Shown here: piece by piece, positions 46,142 through 54,541 of the stretch
How positions within the stretch are numbered: the first letter of the stretch is position 1
Layout of the letters: each line of letters begins with the position of its first letter
From: Chitinispirillaceae bacterium
GTDB lineage: Bacteria; Fibrobacterota; Chitinivibrionia; Chitinivibrionales; Chitinispirillaceae
Direction of reading: 5' to 3'
NCBI GenBank assembly: GCA_016929595.1
Contig: JAFGIN010000055.1
Location: 1-64,000 of the forward strand
Length of the DNA stretch: 64,000 nucleotides
Position numbers and translations under genes: made by a program
Notes under the pieces: model-generated
Database searches by the model: none
Told to the model about the DNA's origin: nothing
What the model saw: the letters and a program-made list of their open reading frames with translations, nothing else

Positions 46142-47011
46142 ATGAAACTGTCGTTAGGGTTACCAAAAGGAAGTCTGGAAGAATCCACTATCAACCTTTT
46201 TCGGAAGGCTGGAATTAAAATCGGCAAAAGCGAACGTTCCTATTATCCGACTAGTGATGACTGCGAACTGGATCTGATTGTAATGCGGCCCCAGGAAATA
46301 CCTCGTTATGTCGAACAAGGGATTATTGATGCAGGTATTACAGGTCAGGATTGGACCGCTGAAAATAATGTTGATGTCGTTGAGATAACGGAACTTCGGT
46401 ACAGTAAAAGTACTAGAAGAAAATGCCGCTGGGTACTGGCTGTTCCAGAGGACTCTCCGTTTACAAAAGCTGAGGATCTTGCCGGTAAGCGTGTTGCTAC
46501 CGAACTAGTAGAAACTACAAAGCGTTACTTTCAGAAAAAAAATGTATCTGTTGATGTCGAATTTTCCTGGGGAGCAACCGAAGTAAAACCTCCACGTCTG
46601 GTTGATGCAATCGTGGATATCACCGAGACCGGCTCTTCCCTGAGAGCTAACAGACTTAAAATAATCGATACACTAATGGAAACCTGCACGGTAATCATTG
46701 CCAATCATAATGCAGTGAAGGATGATTTCAAGCGTAACAAGCTGGAAAATATCAAGATGCTGCTTCAGGGGGCTCTTGATGCTGAAAGTTTTGTGGGGCT
46801 TAAATGTAATGTTGAGGAATCAAACCTTGAGACGGTGATTAAAGTTTTACCATCATTGCATAATCCAACTATTTCGCACCTTTATGAAAAAGGGTGGTTT
46901 GCAGTTGAAACGATACTGAATGCTCAGGAGACAAAACATATTATTCCCAGATTGAAACGATCTGGAGCCTCCGGAATCGTTGAATACCCGATAAGTAAAA
47001 TCATTCCCTGA
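46142..47011 (+). CDS. hisG: ATP phosphoribosyltransferase, long form
   Basis: A cytoplasmic enzyme of 289 residues that joins ATP and PRPP in the first step of histidine synthesis. Motifs are LGLPKGSLEESTINLF, DAGITGQDWTAE, KRVATELVETTKRYF, and the PRPP-site segment VDAIVDITETGSSLRANRL. The 85-residue C-terminal extension (LLQGALDAESFVGLKCNVEES onwards) is the regulatory domain of the long form, which binds histidine and does not need HisZ. It is separated from other his genes; it lies 27 bases after etfA, so it may ride on that transcript, although an intrinsic terminator is present only after hisG. Confidence 0.95.
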   Translation: MKLSLGLPKGSLEESTINLFRKAGIKIGKSERSYYPTSDDCELDLIVMRPQEIPRYVEQGIIDAGITGQDWTAENNVDVVEITELRYSKSTRRKCRWVLAVPEDSPFTKAEDLAGKRVATELVETTKRYFQKKNVSVDVEFSWGATEVKPPRLVDAIVDITETGSSLRANRLKIIDTLMETCTVIIANHNAVKDDFKRNKLENIKMLLQGALDAESFVGLKCNVEESNLETVIKVLPSLHNPTISHLYEKGWFAVETILNAQETKHIIPRLKRSGASGIVEYPISKIIP

Positions 47012-47024
47012 TAAATTCAATCAG

Positions 47025-47057
47025 AACCTGGTTCTTCAAGATCCGAAGAGCCAGGTT
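47025..47057. terminator. Bidirectional hairpin between hisG and cheY-like genes
   Basis: A 13-bp stem, AACCTGGTTCTTC (47025-47037) with GAAGAGCCAGGTT (47045-47057), with a single T-G wobble and 7-base loop. It lies 14 bases after hisG and ends at the first base of the convergent cheY-like stop codon. Short T-rich sequence flanks only weakly, so its efficiency is uncertain. Confidence 0.65.
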
Positions 47058-47413
47058 TAAATGCCTAACTTTTCTTTCAGAGCGTCCGGTGTAAAAGGTT
47101 TTACCAGGTAATTGTTTGCACCTGATTTCAGAGCCTCAACAACCCGTGTTTTTTCCGATTCTGATGTGCACATAATCACTTTTACATTTTTAAACGAATT
47201 GTCTGCCCGAACTTTTTTTAAAAATGTCAGCCCATCCATCACAGGCATGTTCCAATCAAGCATTATAAGGTCGATCGGCATATTCTCCTGCAGTTTTCTA
47301 TATGCCTCCTCCCCATCGCCAGCTTCTACGATATCGTTTATTCCGAGCCCTTGTATCTGGGTTTTCTGTATACGTCTCATAGTGACAGAATCGTCTACCA
47401 GCAGAACTTTCAT
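47057..47413 (-). CDS. CheY-like single-domain response regulator
   Basis: A stand-alone receiver domain of 118 residues. The key residues are intact: acidic pair Asp7 and Asp8, phosphoacceptor Asp53 (IMLDWNMPVMDG), Thr83 (MCTSES) and Lys105 (YLVKPF). It should be phosphorylated by a histidine kinase and act by protein-protein contact. GAGGAG about ten bases before the start. The cheX gene lies 21 bases upstream and the HDOD gene further up, all on the minus strand, so this is the third gene of a signalling operon. The DWNMPVMDG form is typical of chemotaxis CheY. Confidence 0.95.
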   Translation of the reverse strand: MKVLLVDDSVTMRRIQKTQIQGLGINDIVEAGDGEEAYRKLQENMPIDLIMLDWNMPVMDGLTFLKKVRADNSFKNVKVIMCTSESEKTRVVEALKSGANNYLVKPFTPDALKEKLGI

Positions 47414-47434
47414 AGGGATCTGACTCCTCTTGTA

Positions 47435-47893
47435 TTATTTTGTTTTTAAAGATACTTCCATTGCAAAGATGCCAAACATACTTGTAAATGGGACAACTAT
47501 GGTTGATGCACCACTCTGGCCTGCCAGTACATGTGCTTTTCCAATGATTACATTCGGAAGTGATATTGACAAGTTAAACTTTGAGAGATCTTTTTTCGCA
47601 TTTCCGGCAATAATGTTTGCAAATTCTCCTATTGCATCTATTAAATCTGGTGATTTTTCACTTACCTGTACCCCAAGCATTTTACCAACAAATTTAATAG
47701 CTACATCGTTTGGGAAACTCAATGAGATGGAACCTTGAGCTTCTCCTGAAAGTCCAATGACACCAGAAATATCATATGCCGGATAGGGTTCCTTTTTCAG
47801 TTGGGGAGCCATCGGTTCTGTTTTGATGCTCAGCATCGTTTGAAAACATTCAATTGTCGCGGTTACGAAAGGATTGATATACGAAACATCCAT
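47435..47893 (-). CDS. cheX: CheX-like CheY phosphatase
   Basis: A protein of 152 residues. The CheC/CheX signature is visible as AIGEFANIIAGNAK (the E and N pair that positions the attacking water), with YDISGVIGLSGEAQGSISLSFP before it. CheX dephosphorylates CheY-P and usually dimerises. It lies 21 bases upstream of the CheY-like gene, in agreement with such a pairing. GGAAA lies five bases before the ATG. Confidence 0.92.
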   Translation of the reverse strand: MDVSYINPFVTATIECFQTMLSIKTEPMAPQLKKEPYPAYDISGVIGLSGEAQGSISLSFPNDVAIKFVGKMLGVQVSEKSPDLIDAIGEFANIIAGNAKKDLSKFNLSISLPNVIIGKAHVLAGQSGASTIVVPFTSMFGIFAMEVSLKTK

Positions 47894-48000
47894 TTTATTT
47901 CCAATCTCTGACCGGGTAATTTCTTAATGACCAGTTATCATTTCATAATATCATATTTTGATCACTTAATGCAAGATTTGAGATAATTATTTAATCTGGT

Positions 48001-48894
48001 TTAAATGGTTCTTAATTGTGAAGAAATAGAACTTTCCGAGTCAAGTGCAGTTACAAGGTCTGAACGTTCGACCTCATACTCTGCAAGGTTCATGAATCGT
48101 GACGCTATCTCGGGGCTTAGATGAAGTATCTCCATTGCCATTCTGTTCCCGTAGGGAATACTTCCTTCAAAATGTCCCAACCCCGAGTTACACAGTATAT
48201 ACTCAGAGAGATACGTAGCTGATGAAATAAGTGAAAAATTTTGTGGTGCGCTTTCTGGTTGGTGATGATAACGCACCCCGCCCACAATCTGGAGATCTAA
48301 TTTCCACAATTCGAGAAGTGCAGATCCAAACAAGGCGTGGTTTTCACCATTACACAACTCTTTTTCAGCTTCAAGAAAAGAGACCTCTTTTTCAAAAGCA
48401 AATTTTATGATCTTTTCAAACTCAGCATGAAAATACTGATCGTATATAAGAATACCAATATCATGAAAAAGTCCTGAAAGAAATAATATATGACTATCGA
48501 TTGAGCTTAAATTATTATTAACATTAGCACTACCGGACATCTCACAGAGATAAGCTGCAGCCAGCGAATGTCGCCAGAATTGCTTATAATTCAAAAGATC
48601 AGAAGTTCTGGAAAATTTTTTGATCATGCTGATTGCAAGAGCTATGTGGCCTACCTCATTGAATCCGATTCGTGTTACAGCCAGTTTAATCGAACTTATT
48701 TTTTTTTCCGGTGAGTAAAATGAGGAGTTGGCAACCTTTAAAATTTTTGCCGAAAGTGCTGGATCCTGCTCTATCAGTTTTGCCAATATTGTTGCATCAC
48801 TCTCATCTGAGTAGATAAGAGCCCTGATTTTGAGTGCCATTTCCGGCAGTGTTGGCAACTCCTGTATCTTAGAAAGTCTCTGAAGTACATTCAT
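48001..48894 (-). CDS. HDOD-domain signalling protein
   Basis: A protein of 297 residues made largely of a single HDOD domain (about residues 8-220). Motifs: LPTLPEMALKIRALI, DPALSAKILKVANSSFYSP, ISSIKLAVTRIGFNEV, FWRHSLAAAYLCEM, and LFHDIGILIYD where HD-domain proteins have the HD pair (the pair is present here as HD). HDOD domains lack nucleotide cyclase or confirmed phosphohydrolase activity and act in signalling. GGGAGA nine bases before the ATG. First gene of the HDOD-CheX-CheY set. Cellular role is unknown. Confidence 0.9.
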   Translation of the reverse strand: MNVLQRLSKIQELPTLPEMALKIRALIYSDESDATILAKLIEQDPALSAKILKVANSSFYSPEKKISSIKLAVTRIGFNEVGHIALAISMIKKFSRTSDLLNYKQFWRHSLAAAYLCEMSGSANVNNNLSSIDSHILFLSGLFHDIGILIYDQYFHAEFEKIIKFAFEKEVSFLEAEKELCNGENHALFGSALLELWKLDLQIVGGVRYHHQPESAPQNFSLISSATYLSEYILCNSGLGHFEGSIPYGNRMAMEILHLSPEIASRFMNLAEYEVERSDLVTALDSESSISSQLRTI

Positions 48895-49515
48895 TCTAAA
48901 AATCTCCCTGATCAGAGATTGTAATTCTATCTATGACCCAGTGTCGAGTATTTTTCGAATTATTTAATTACTAATAGATCTCAATCGCAGGTATAGAGTT
49001 ATACTGGTAATTTAAATCGATCCCTTATTTAAATATCTTAACATTCTCCCTTAAAGAAAGACACGCTTTTTTCATATTTTTCATGTTAATAGCCATCAAC
49101 ACACCCAGCATCGCCAGAATTGATTCATTTATTGTGTACTATTAAAAAACAAAATTATCTCATGTTAATAGTTTGCACATGTAATCTTAAACTACGTCAG
49201 GATTCCAGTGCTGCAAAACTACGATACTTATCTATAAGCACATTCAACCTGGTGAACATGTTGTCACCTGGAATGGAGAAAATATTCTATCCGGAATGTT
49301 TGTGCTTAGAACAATTATAAACGGTATAATAGAAAAAAGTCATTCCTTTTCCAGATAACAGAGATATTCAATTGAATAGATGAATATAAAATGCCGCTTG
49401 AGTCTTCTGGAAAAAGTGGGTAAACTTTTGCGGCATTTCTCATTCTGCTCATCTGTTTGATCCTAATGCCTGGGAAATGAGCGAAATTGCATTATTTGAC
49501 AGCTGGTACCTGTTT
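48895..49515. other. Intergenic region with a large hairpin
   Basis: About 620 bases with no supported gene. At 49389-49438 AAATGCCGC pairs perfectly with GCGGCATTT around a 32-base loop that itself contains a second hairpin (AAAAGT and ACTTTT around GGGTAA). It lies 78 bases past the stop of the DUF1877 gene and could be its terminator or a small structured RNA. The upstream part, near 48900-49100, is the promoter region of the HDOD gene. Confidence 0.45.
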
Positions 49516-50193
49516 TTATGCAGCATAAGCAGGAACACTCATAGTGCACAGGTTTGTGCTGTTGATCCATATCAGAAGACCCAGATTATGTGTTGCAGCT
49601 CTTTCGACGGTAGATCTCATTAACTCATATTTACCACGTATATAGGCGCGATTTTCATCATCAGCATAAAAACGATACCAGATTTCGGGGTATATTTTTT
49701 TCCTTGTCAAATTATCTGCATCGTAAAAAGTCATAAACAAATCTGGTGTAAGGCTCGAAAGATAGCGGTTTATTTCTTTAACGTTTATGGATTCGATTAC
49801 TCTTGCCGGACCGAAACCAACATCGATACATCCAACATCCTCACCACCCGCGAGTAGAAAATTCATTGGGAAATCACCATCATAGACATTATCAGTTAAC
49901 ATGAAATGTATTGCGTGCCATGCTGTTTCCAGGTTGCACGTATGCTTATATTCGTGCTCTATGCAAGCAGGAGTACTATCTTCAATGTCATCGTCTTTTT
50001 TAAGAAATCCGGAGATTCCTGCGGTTTTAAACAATTGACCTATAAAACCACTGATAGATTGGCTTTTGATTTTTACTGTATCACAAATCAGAGGGTTATC
50101 TGGCTCTAAAGTTTTCCATATGAGAGATGGCTTTTTTAACAGGTGATATATTTTTTCATCTGTTATCGATTGGAGGTTAAGAGTAAGGCTCAT
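49516..50193 (-). CDS. DUF1877 (YfbM-like) family protein
   Basis: A protein of 225 residues. Family features: ETAWHAIHFMLTDN, a GG followed by aromatic-lacking GCIDVGFGPARVIE, and VKEINRYLSSLTPDLF. The last 30 residues (GLLIWINSTNLCTMSVPAYAA) look divergent. YfbM-like proteins have no established function. AAAGGC about 12 bases before the ATG. It is alone on its strand, with a structured region downstream and a 344-base upstream gap. Confidence 0.8.
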   Translation of the reverse strand: MSLTLNLQSITDEKIYHLLKKPSLIWKTLEPDNPLICDTVKIKSQSISGFIGQLFKTAGISGFLKKDDDIEDSTPACIEHEYKHTCNLETAWHAIHFMLTDNVYDGDFPMNFLLAGGEDVGCIDVGFGPARVIESINVKEINRYLSSLTPDLFMTFYDADNLTRKKIYPEIWYRFYADDENRAYIRGKYELMRSTVERAATHNLGLLIWINSTNLCTMSVPAYAA

Positions 50194-50537
50194 AGTAGAT
50201 ACTGCCTTTCATTCCATTCGCACAGGTGTCGGATGGTTTGATTAAAGTTGAAAATGGGGATGATTTTTGCAACGCGACATGAGAAACATAACATACTCAC
50301 TATCTGATATAAAGTTTATAACCAGCACTATTAAATCAGAAACAGAGTACACAATAAAAATACTAAAAGTTATTCGTGAAGCAAGTGTTTTGAGATAATT
50401 CTGAAAAGAATAAAACAATAATTTTCTACAATTCATGTAAATCATACTGTTACAGAATTGCTATACATTCTGTAACAGTGAAAGAAGTTTTGGAATTGAG
50501 TGGTTAAATTAAAAAAACATGATGAACTGACTGCCAC
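50194..50537. other. Intergenic region with a perfect inverted repeat
   Basis: About 344 bases with no gene. ACTGTTACAGAAT (50446-50458) and ATTCTGTAACAGT (50467-50479) form a 13-bp perfect inverted repeat with an 8-base loop, about 60 bases after the diadenylate cyclase stop and 250 bases before the DUF1877 start. No T run follows. It may end the cyclase transcript or be an operator for the DUF1877 gene. Confidence 0.5.
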
Positions 50538-51995
50538 CTAATCTTTACATATAGAAATTACGGCTTTGACATTCCTATCCTCTTCTTCATTAAGGAATTG
50601 GGTCCCTGAAGGTAAAACCAGTTTTAAACGGGTACTGGTTGTATGGTCGGAAAGTTGATCGAGTTTGAATGGTTCTGTGTAGATTTCTGAAACTCGTGTT
50701 TTTTTGTGACCAGATGGAACCAGCAGCTTAATAGTTGGTGGCTGTAGTTTAATTTCTCCTAATTGATACCCATCTTTTACTTCACCGACAGTCCTGCATT
50801 TAACGGGGACATCAACCGGTGTAAAATGTAGAGAAATAAAGGTAATCTTACGAGGACTTATCTTCTCAACTTTAATTCCACGTGGTAGGTTGATATGGTG
50901 TTTTTCAATTTTGAGAGACTGCTCTCCGTTTGTAATAGATTCCATATCAAGAGATACAACCAGAGCTTTTGGATCAAAATTAAAAGCACGTTCAATGCCA
51001 GATACTGAAATCTGAACTGATGTGGGATTTTGATTTTCAATGAGGAGATATTTTGGAAGATTACGGCATTCGACAGGTACTGTAAATGTACGATTAACGA
51101 GTTCAACCTTGAACGCCAGCACCATCCAGAAAAGAATTGCAAAACCAATTGATGCAAGTTTCATCGGCATGTTATTGGTCACCCACGTATGCTTCTTTGT
51201 AACCCTGGGTTCCGGAAATATCTTACGGTAAAATCCAGAGAGTCTTTCCTGAAGAGTATGGGAGGACACCTGGTTAAGATGTCCGCTCTCTGCAATGCTA
51301 ATTACACCTCTTTCTTCAGATACAACAATAATCATTGCATCAGAGCGTTCAGACAAACCCAATGCAGCTGTGTGACGGGTCCCGGTATTCCCGACCTCAG
51401 CACTATTGTGGGATAATGGCAGCCGTACTCCAAAGTGTTCAATTCGATCAGCCTCCACGATAACCGCACCATCATGGCTGGGAGTCGCCGGATGAAAAAT
51501 GCTGTAAAGAAGCGGCATGCTTATCCGTCCATTGAGAGAGATTCCACCACTGAGATGCCGATCTAATGAATCCCGGCCTTTTATAACGATAAGTGCACCA
51601 ATCCGGTCCCTTGCAAGATTTGCTGCAGACTCAACAAGGCTGTCGATCGTTTTTGTTGAGGCGACAAGGGCATGTTTGGAGTTGTAGATGCTCCAGGAGG
51701 AGATCTGTTCAATAGCCATGCGTAAATCTTCCTGAAAGATCAGCACCAATGCCACCAGTGCTGCTGTCAACCCCGCTTTAAAGAGCATCGAAGTGAGATA
51801 CATGCTGAACAGATGAGCGCATGAGTAAAGTACCACAACCGACACCAGTGCGATAATCGCCGAACGTGATGCCCTCTTTTTAATCCATGTCAAAACAAAA
51901 TAAAGTATGACAGCTATAACCATTATATCGAAAAGATCTGCAAATCTGAAATAAAGAAATGTTTTATTTAAAAACGAAACAAAATTATTAAACAT
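50538..51995 (-). CDS. Fused diadenylate cyclase (CdaA-like) and YbbR-domain (CdaR-like) protein
   Basis: A membrane protein of 485 residues. Three N-terminal membrane segments (about residues 20-86) are followed by a DAC domain (about 105-245) that makes cyclic di-AMP from ATP: DGAVIVE at 175-181 and GTRHTAALGLSE at about 205-216. The canonical RHR motif appears as RHT (residues 207-209, 51369-51377). A fourth membrane segment (about 277-298) then leads to two YbbR-like domains (about 305-470), which in other bacteria form the separate CdaR regulator encoded next to cdaA. So enzyme and regulator are one chain here. AAGGAC about ten bases before the start. Enzyme family is clear; activity with RHT is uncertain. 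Confidence 0.88.
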   Translation of the reverse strand: MFNNFVSFLNKTFLYFRFADLFDIMVIAVILYFVLTWIKKRASRSAIIALVSVVVLYSCAHLFSMYLTSMLFKAGLTAALVALVLIFQEDLRMAIEQISSWSIYNSKHALVASTKTIDSLVESAANLARDRIGALIVIKGRDSLDRHLSGGISLNGRISMPLLYSIFHPATPSHDGAVIVEADRIEHFGVRLPLSHNSAEVGNTGTRHTAALGLSERSDAMIIVVSEERGVISIAESGHLNQVSSHTLQERLSGFYRKIFPEPRVTKKHTWVTNNMPMKLASIGFAILFWMVLAFKVELVNRTFTVPVECRNLPKYLLIENQNPTSVQISVSGIERAFNFDPKALVVSLDMESITNGEQSLKIEKHHINLPRGIKVEKISPRKITFISLHFTPVDVPVKCRTVGEVKDGYQLGEIKLQPPTIKLLVPSGHKKTRVSEIYTEPFKLDQLSDHTTSTRLKLVLPSGTQFLNEEEDRNVKAVISICKD

Positions 51996-52120
51996 AGCGT
52001 GTAGTCCTTGCGTCTTTACAGAGATATATTACCAGACCTGATAAGTATACTTTTTTCCATACAAGTTTTCTGCATAATGTATCCTTTCAATGGTAACTAA
52101 ACTATAAAGGAATTTAAATT

Positions 52121-52642
52121 ATGAAAATTGCTGCCGCTAACAACATAGTTCTTGTTGGAATGCCTGGTGCAGGAAAAAGCACTGCTGGAGTAATTCTGGC
52201 GAAAGAACTCTGCCGTGATTTTATCGATACTGATGTTTTAATCCAGACGATCGAAAAAGTCTCTCTACAGCATATCATTGATACAAGAGGATACCTCGAA
52301 CTTCGGGCTATTGAAGAGCGAACAATCATGGGGGTTGAATGCAGAAACCATATTATAGCAACAGGAGGAAGCGCTGTATACAGTGAACCAGCAATGCTTC
52401 ATCTGAAAAAAAATGGTGTTATCGTATTTTTAGAGATCACCTTTAAAGAGATACTCCGGAGAATTTCAAATTTCGCGACTCGCGGTCTGGCTCGCCGTGA
52501 AGATCAAACGCTTGAAGATCTCTTTGCTGAAAGGGCTCAATTGTATCGAAAATATGCGGATATAACAGTTTTCAGTGACGGTAAATCACAGAAAGATGTT
52601 GTTGAAGAAATTATGAACAATGTGGTTCAGTACAATTTTTAA
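52121..52642 (+). CDS. aroK: Shikimate kinase
   Basis: A cytoplasmic kinase of 173 residues that phosphorylates shikimate in aromatic amino acid synthesis. Motifs: Walker A MPGAGKST near residues 14-21; DTDVLIQ; FxxxxGxxxFR-like ELRAIEERTI; and ATGGSAVYSEPAM, the shikimate-binding GG loop; plus the lid-like SNFATRGLARREDQTLEDLFAERAQLY. Length is standard. AAAGGAA about nine bases upstream. Alone on its strand before the Wadjet operon; 288 bases separate it from jetA. Confidence 0.95.
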   Translation: MKIAAANNIVLVGMPGAGKSTAGVILAKELCRDFIDTDVLIQTIEKVSLQHIIDTRGYLELRAIEERTIMGVECRNHIIATGGSAVYSEPAMLHLKKNGVIVFLEITFKEILRRISNFATRGLARREDQTLEDLFAERAQLYRKYADITVFSDGKSQKDVVEEIMNNVVQYNF

Positions 52643-52686
52643 AGTGTTTTTTCATTCGTTTGGTATTGCAAATGGTATACAGTGTA

Positions 52687-52706
52687 GCACGGTATTGATA
52701 CCGTGC
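52687..52706. promoter_or_regulatory. Perfect palindrome upstream of the Wadjet operon
   Basis: GCACGGTAT and ATACCGTGC, 9 bp each, with a TG centre. It lies about 230 bases before jetA and 45 bases after aroK. It may be an operator for the defence operon or the hairpin of an aroK terminator; no T run follows. The rest of 52643-52930 shows no gene. Confidence 0.45.
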
Positions 52707-52933
52707 CGTAAATCATTGAGAATGCAAAGTACTGCTTTCCATAAGATTAACCTGACGTACTGTTCAAATTCATACATCAGCTTTTGAGTTGTGGATGAAT
52801 CACCGCCCCCGGTATTTTTCTACTTGTGTACGAAATGAGTGGATACAAAGGAGTTCTTTTAATACCCCTGACGCAATTGTATTTTCTGACTTTCATTAAT
52901 CCACCAGCCAGACAGAAAAAACGGAGCTGATTG

Positions 52934-54481
52934 ATGCAACACTCTTTTCAGGAAAAGCAGACTCAGGGGCGTGCCCTGCTATCGGAAAATGCTGTTACTG
53001 CTTTTGAGGAGGGATTTTGTTCTCATCTTCTTTCCGGACGTAATACAAATCTTGGAAACCTTCTCGGGTCGGAACGGGCACTTTTTTACCTTCATATTGC
53101 CTACCGGATGCTTCTGTTCCGCCGTGAGCACGAACTGGAACCGCTTCATGAGGATCTCTACCGGGCGGTTCGTGATGCCCAGCAAACTGTAAATGGCGGG
53201 TCCTATCCACCCGAGCTGTATGGATCTGATATAAATAACCTTCACGAGTGGAAACTTATAACTATTCGCCTCGAAAAGGAGCGCATCAAAGGATATAAGG
53301 ATACAAGGCGGACAAAATACCGTTACGGTCTTACTGATGAAACGATCCGCTTTCTTGTCTGGCTTGAGGAGCGGCTTCAGGATGATATCGAGGAGAATGT
53401 CACTGATGCCCGGGATCTGCTGGAAGAAGTTGCCGGAACAATCAAAGAATTGCGACGGTTCCTTCACAGCCTGCAGAATCAGAATCGGGATCCTGACGGG
53501 AATGAGGCCCGGCGGATACTCTACCAGATTAACAAACTGGATCAATTATCGCATGATATCGGAGCGACACTCAGTGAATTCAATGCACGCCTGCTTGGCT
53601 TTTTAGTGTGTGACTATGATATTGGTAATTTACGTGAGTTACTTAATTCACTAAATCTGTATATTGAAAAATATCTGAGCAGAATAGGCATGGTACGCGA
53701 AACCCTTCTGCCTGAACTGAAAAAGATCAACAGTGCAAAAGCACGGGAAAAAATCCAGGTTGCAAAGAAAATCATGGATCAGGAGCGACTTTCTGCACCA
53801 CGGGAGTTCAGAGCCCGATCTGAAAGTGCTGACCCGATGGAAGTTCCATCAATTTTAATCCGCTTTTATAAAAATAATGGTGTTCTTGATGTGATTTGCC
53901 ACAGAATAAACGAATCTGCACTTCGGGTATGGCGCCGGATGTCGACGCATCTTAAAGAGCTTGAGAGAAAGAGCCACCGTATCGATGATCTTCGTGCACG
54001 TATGGCAGAGCTTGCCTCAAAACCTGATGATTATATTCCTGTTGACTGGATGGTACAGCTTCTTTCCTGGGGACATATGCGTGGAGATATGCATCAATGG
54101 GATGAACATGAGCTTGCAGATCCGCCCCGCCCCAGAAAGGGTTCATGGAAACAGCACCGCAGTCCGGTCCTGTATCTTGAAGCTGCAAAACCCGGTGAAG
54201 GGGTGGCGTTAAGCATGGAGCAGACCAGGCTTAATTTACTAAAAGAATGGATTCAGTCGCGTATTGCAAGTGGTGGCAACTGGAAATTTTCTGATGGACC
54301 TTATGCTGATCTGTCTGATTTTCAAAAAGTAATTGAACTTGCCCGTGCCGGTATGCTGGGAAATGGTAAAAAACTCAAGTCAATCGACTATTCCCTTACC
54401 CCGCTTGAAAACCAGACCGTATTGCAGACTGAAAAGCTGTCAATTCGTTGCAATGATATGGAATTGCGTACCGGTCATTGA
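52934..54481 (+). CDS. jetA: JetA, MukF-like kleisin of a Wadjet system
   Basis: A protein of 515 residues. It starts with helical winged-helix-like sequence (GSERALFYLHIAYRMLLFRREHELEPLHEDL), has YRYGLTDETIRFLVWLEERL, then a long helical central region, and a C-terminal winged-helix-like part. Kleisin JetA bridges the two JetC heads and binds JetB. Assignment rests mainly on size, helical character and position before jetB-jetC-jetD. The ATG at 52934 has GGAG seven bases upstream, preferred over TTG at 52931. The last codons (Thr-Gly-His) and the stop are within a repeat-derived hairpin. Base composition appears richer in G and C than most flanking genes, suggesting transfer. Subtype is not certain. 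Confidence 0.82.
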   Translation: MQHSFQEKQTQGRALLSENAVTAFEEGFCSHLLSGRNTNLGNLLGSERALFYLHIAYRMLLFRREHELEPLHEDLYRAVRDAQQTVNGGSYPPELYGSDINNLHEWKLITIRLEKERIKGYKDTRRTKYRYGLTDETIRFLVWLEERLQDDIEENVTDARDLLEEVAGTIKELRRFLHSLQNQNRDPDGNEARRILYQINKLDQLSHDIGATLSEFNARLLGFLVCDYDIGNLRELLNSLNLYIEKYLSRIGMVRETLLPELKKINSAKAREKIQVAKKIMDQERLSAPREFRARSESADPMEVPSILIRFYKNNGVLDVICHRINESALRVWRRMSTHLKELERKSHRIDDLRARMAELASKPDDYIPVDWMVQLLSWGHMRGDMHQWDEHELADPPRPRKGSWKQHRSPVLYLEAAKPGEGVALSMEQTRLNLLKEWIQSRIASGGNWKFSDGPYADLSDFQKVIELARAGMLGNGKKLKSIDYSLTPLENQTVLQTEKLSIRCNDMELRTGH

Positions 54482-54505
54482 GCGGAGCCGAAACGACCGG
54501 TTTTT
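54471..54505 (+). repeat. Hairpin at the jetA stop sharing a 16-nt core with the 26.9-kb MITE-like element
   Basis: CCGGTC (54471-54476) and GACCGG (54495-54500) are inverted repeats, extended by partial pairing inward, and are followed by TTTTT. The 16 bases 54473-54488 (GGTCATTGAGCGGAGC) are identical to 26910-26925. The jetA stop codon TGA (54479-54481) is inside the repeat. The structure looks like an intrinsic terminator placed 40 bases before jetB. Confidence 0.7.
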
Positions 54506-54541
54506 GAAATTTTAACTGTACATAAGTAAGGAAACTATACT

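Noticed and set aside
52979-53545. 188-codon minus-strand frame inside jetA
   Set aside because: Antisense shadow of jetA, which has better start context and operon position.
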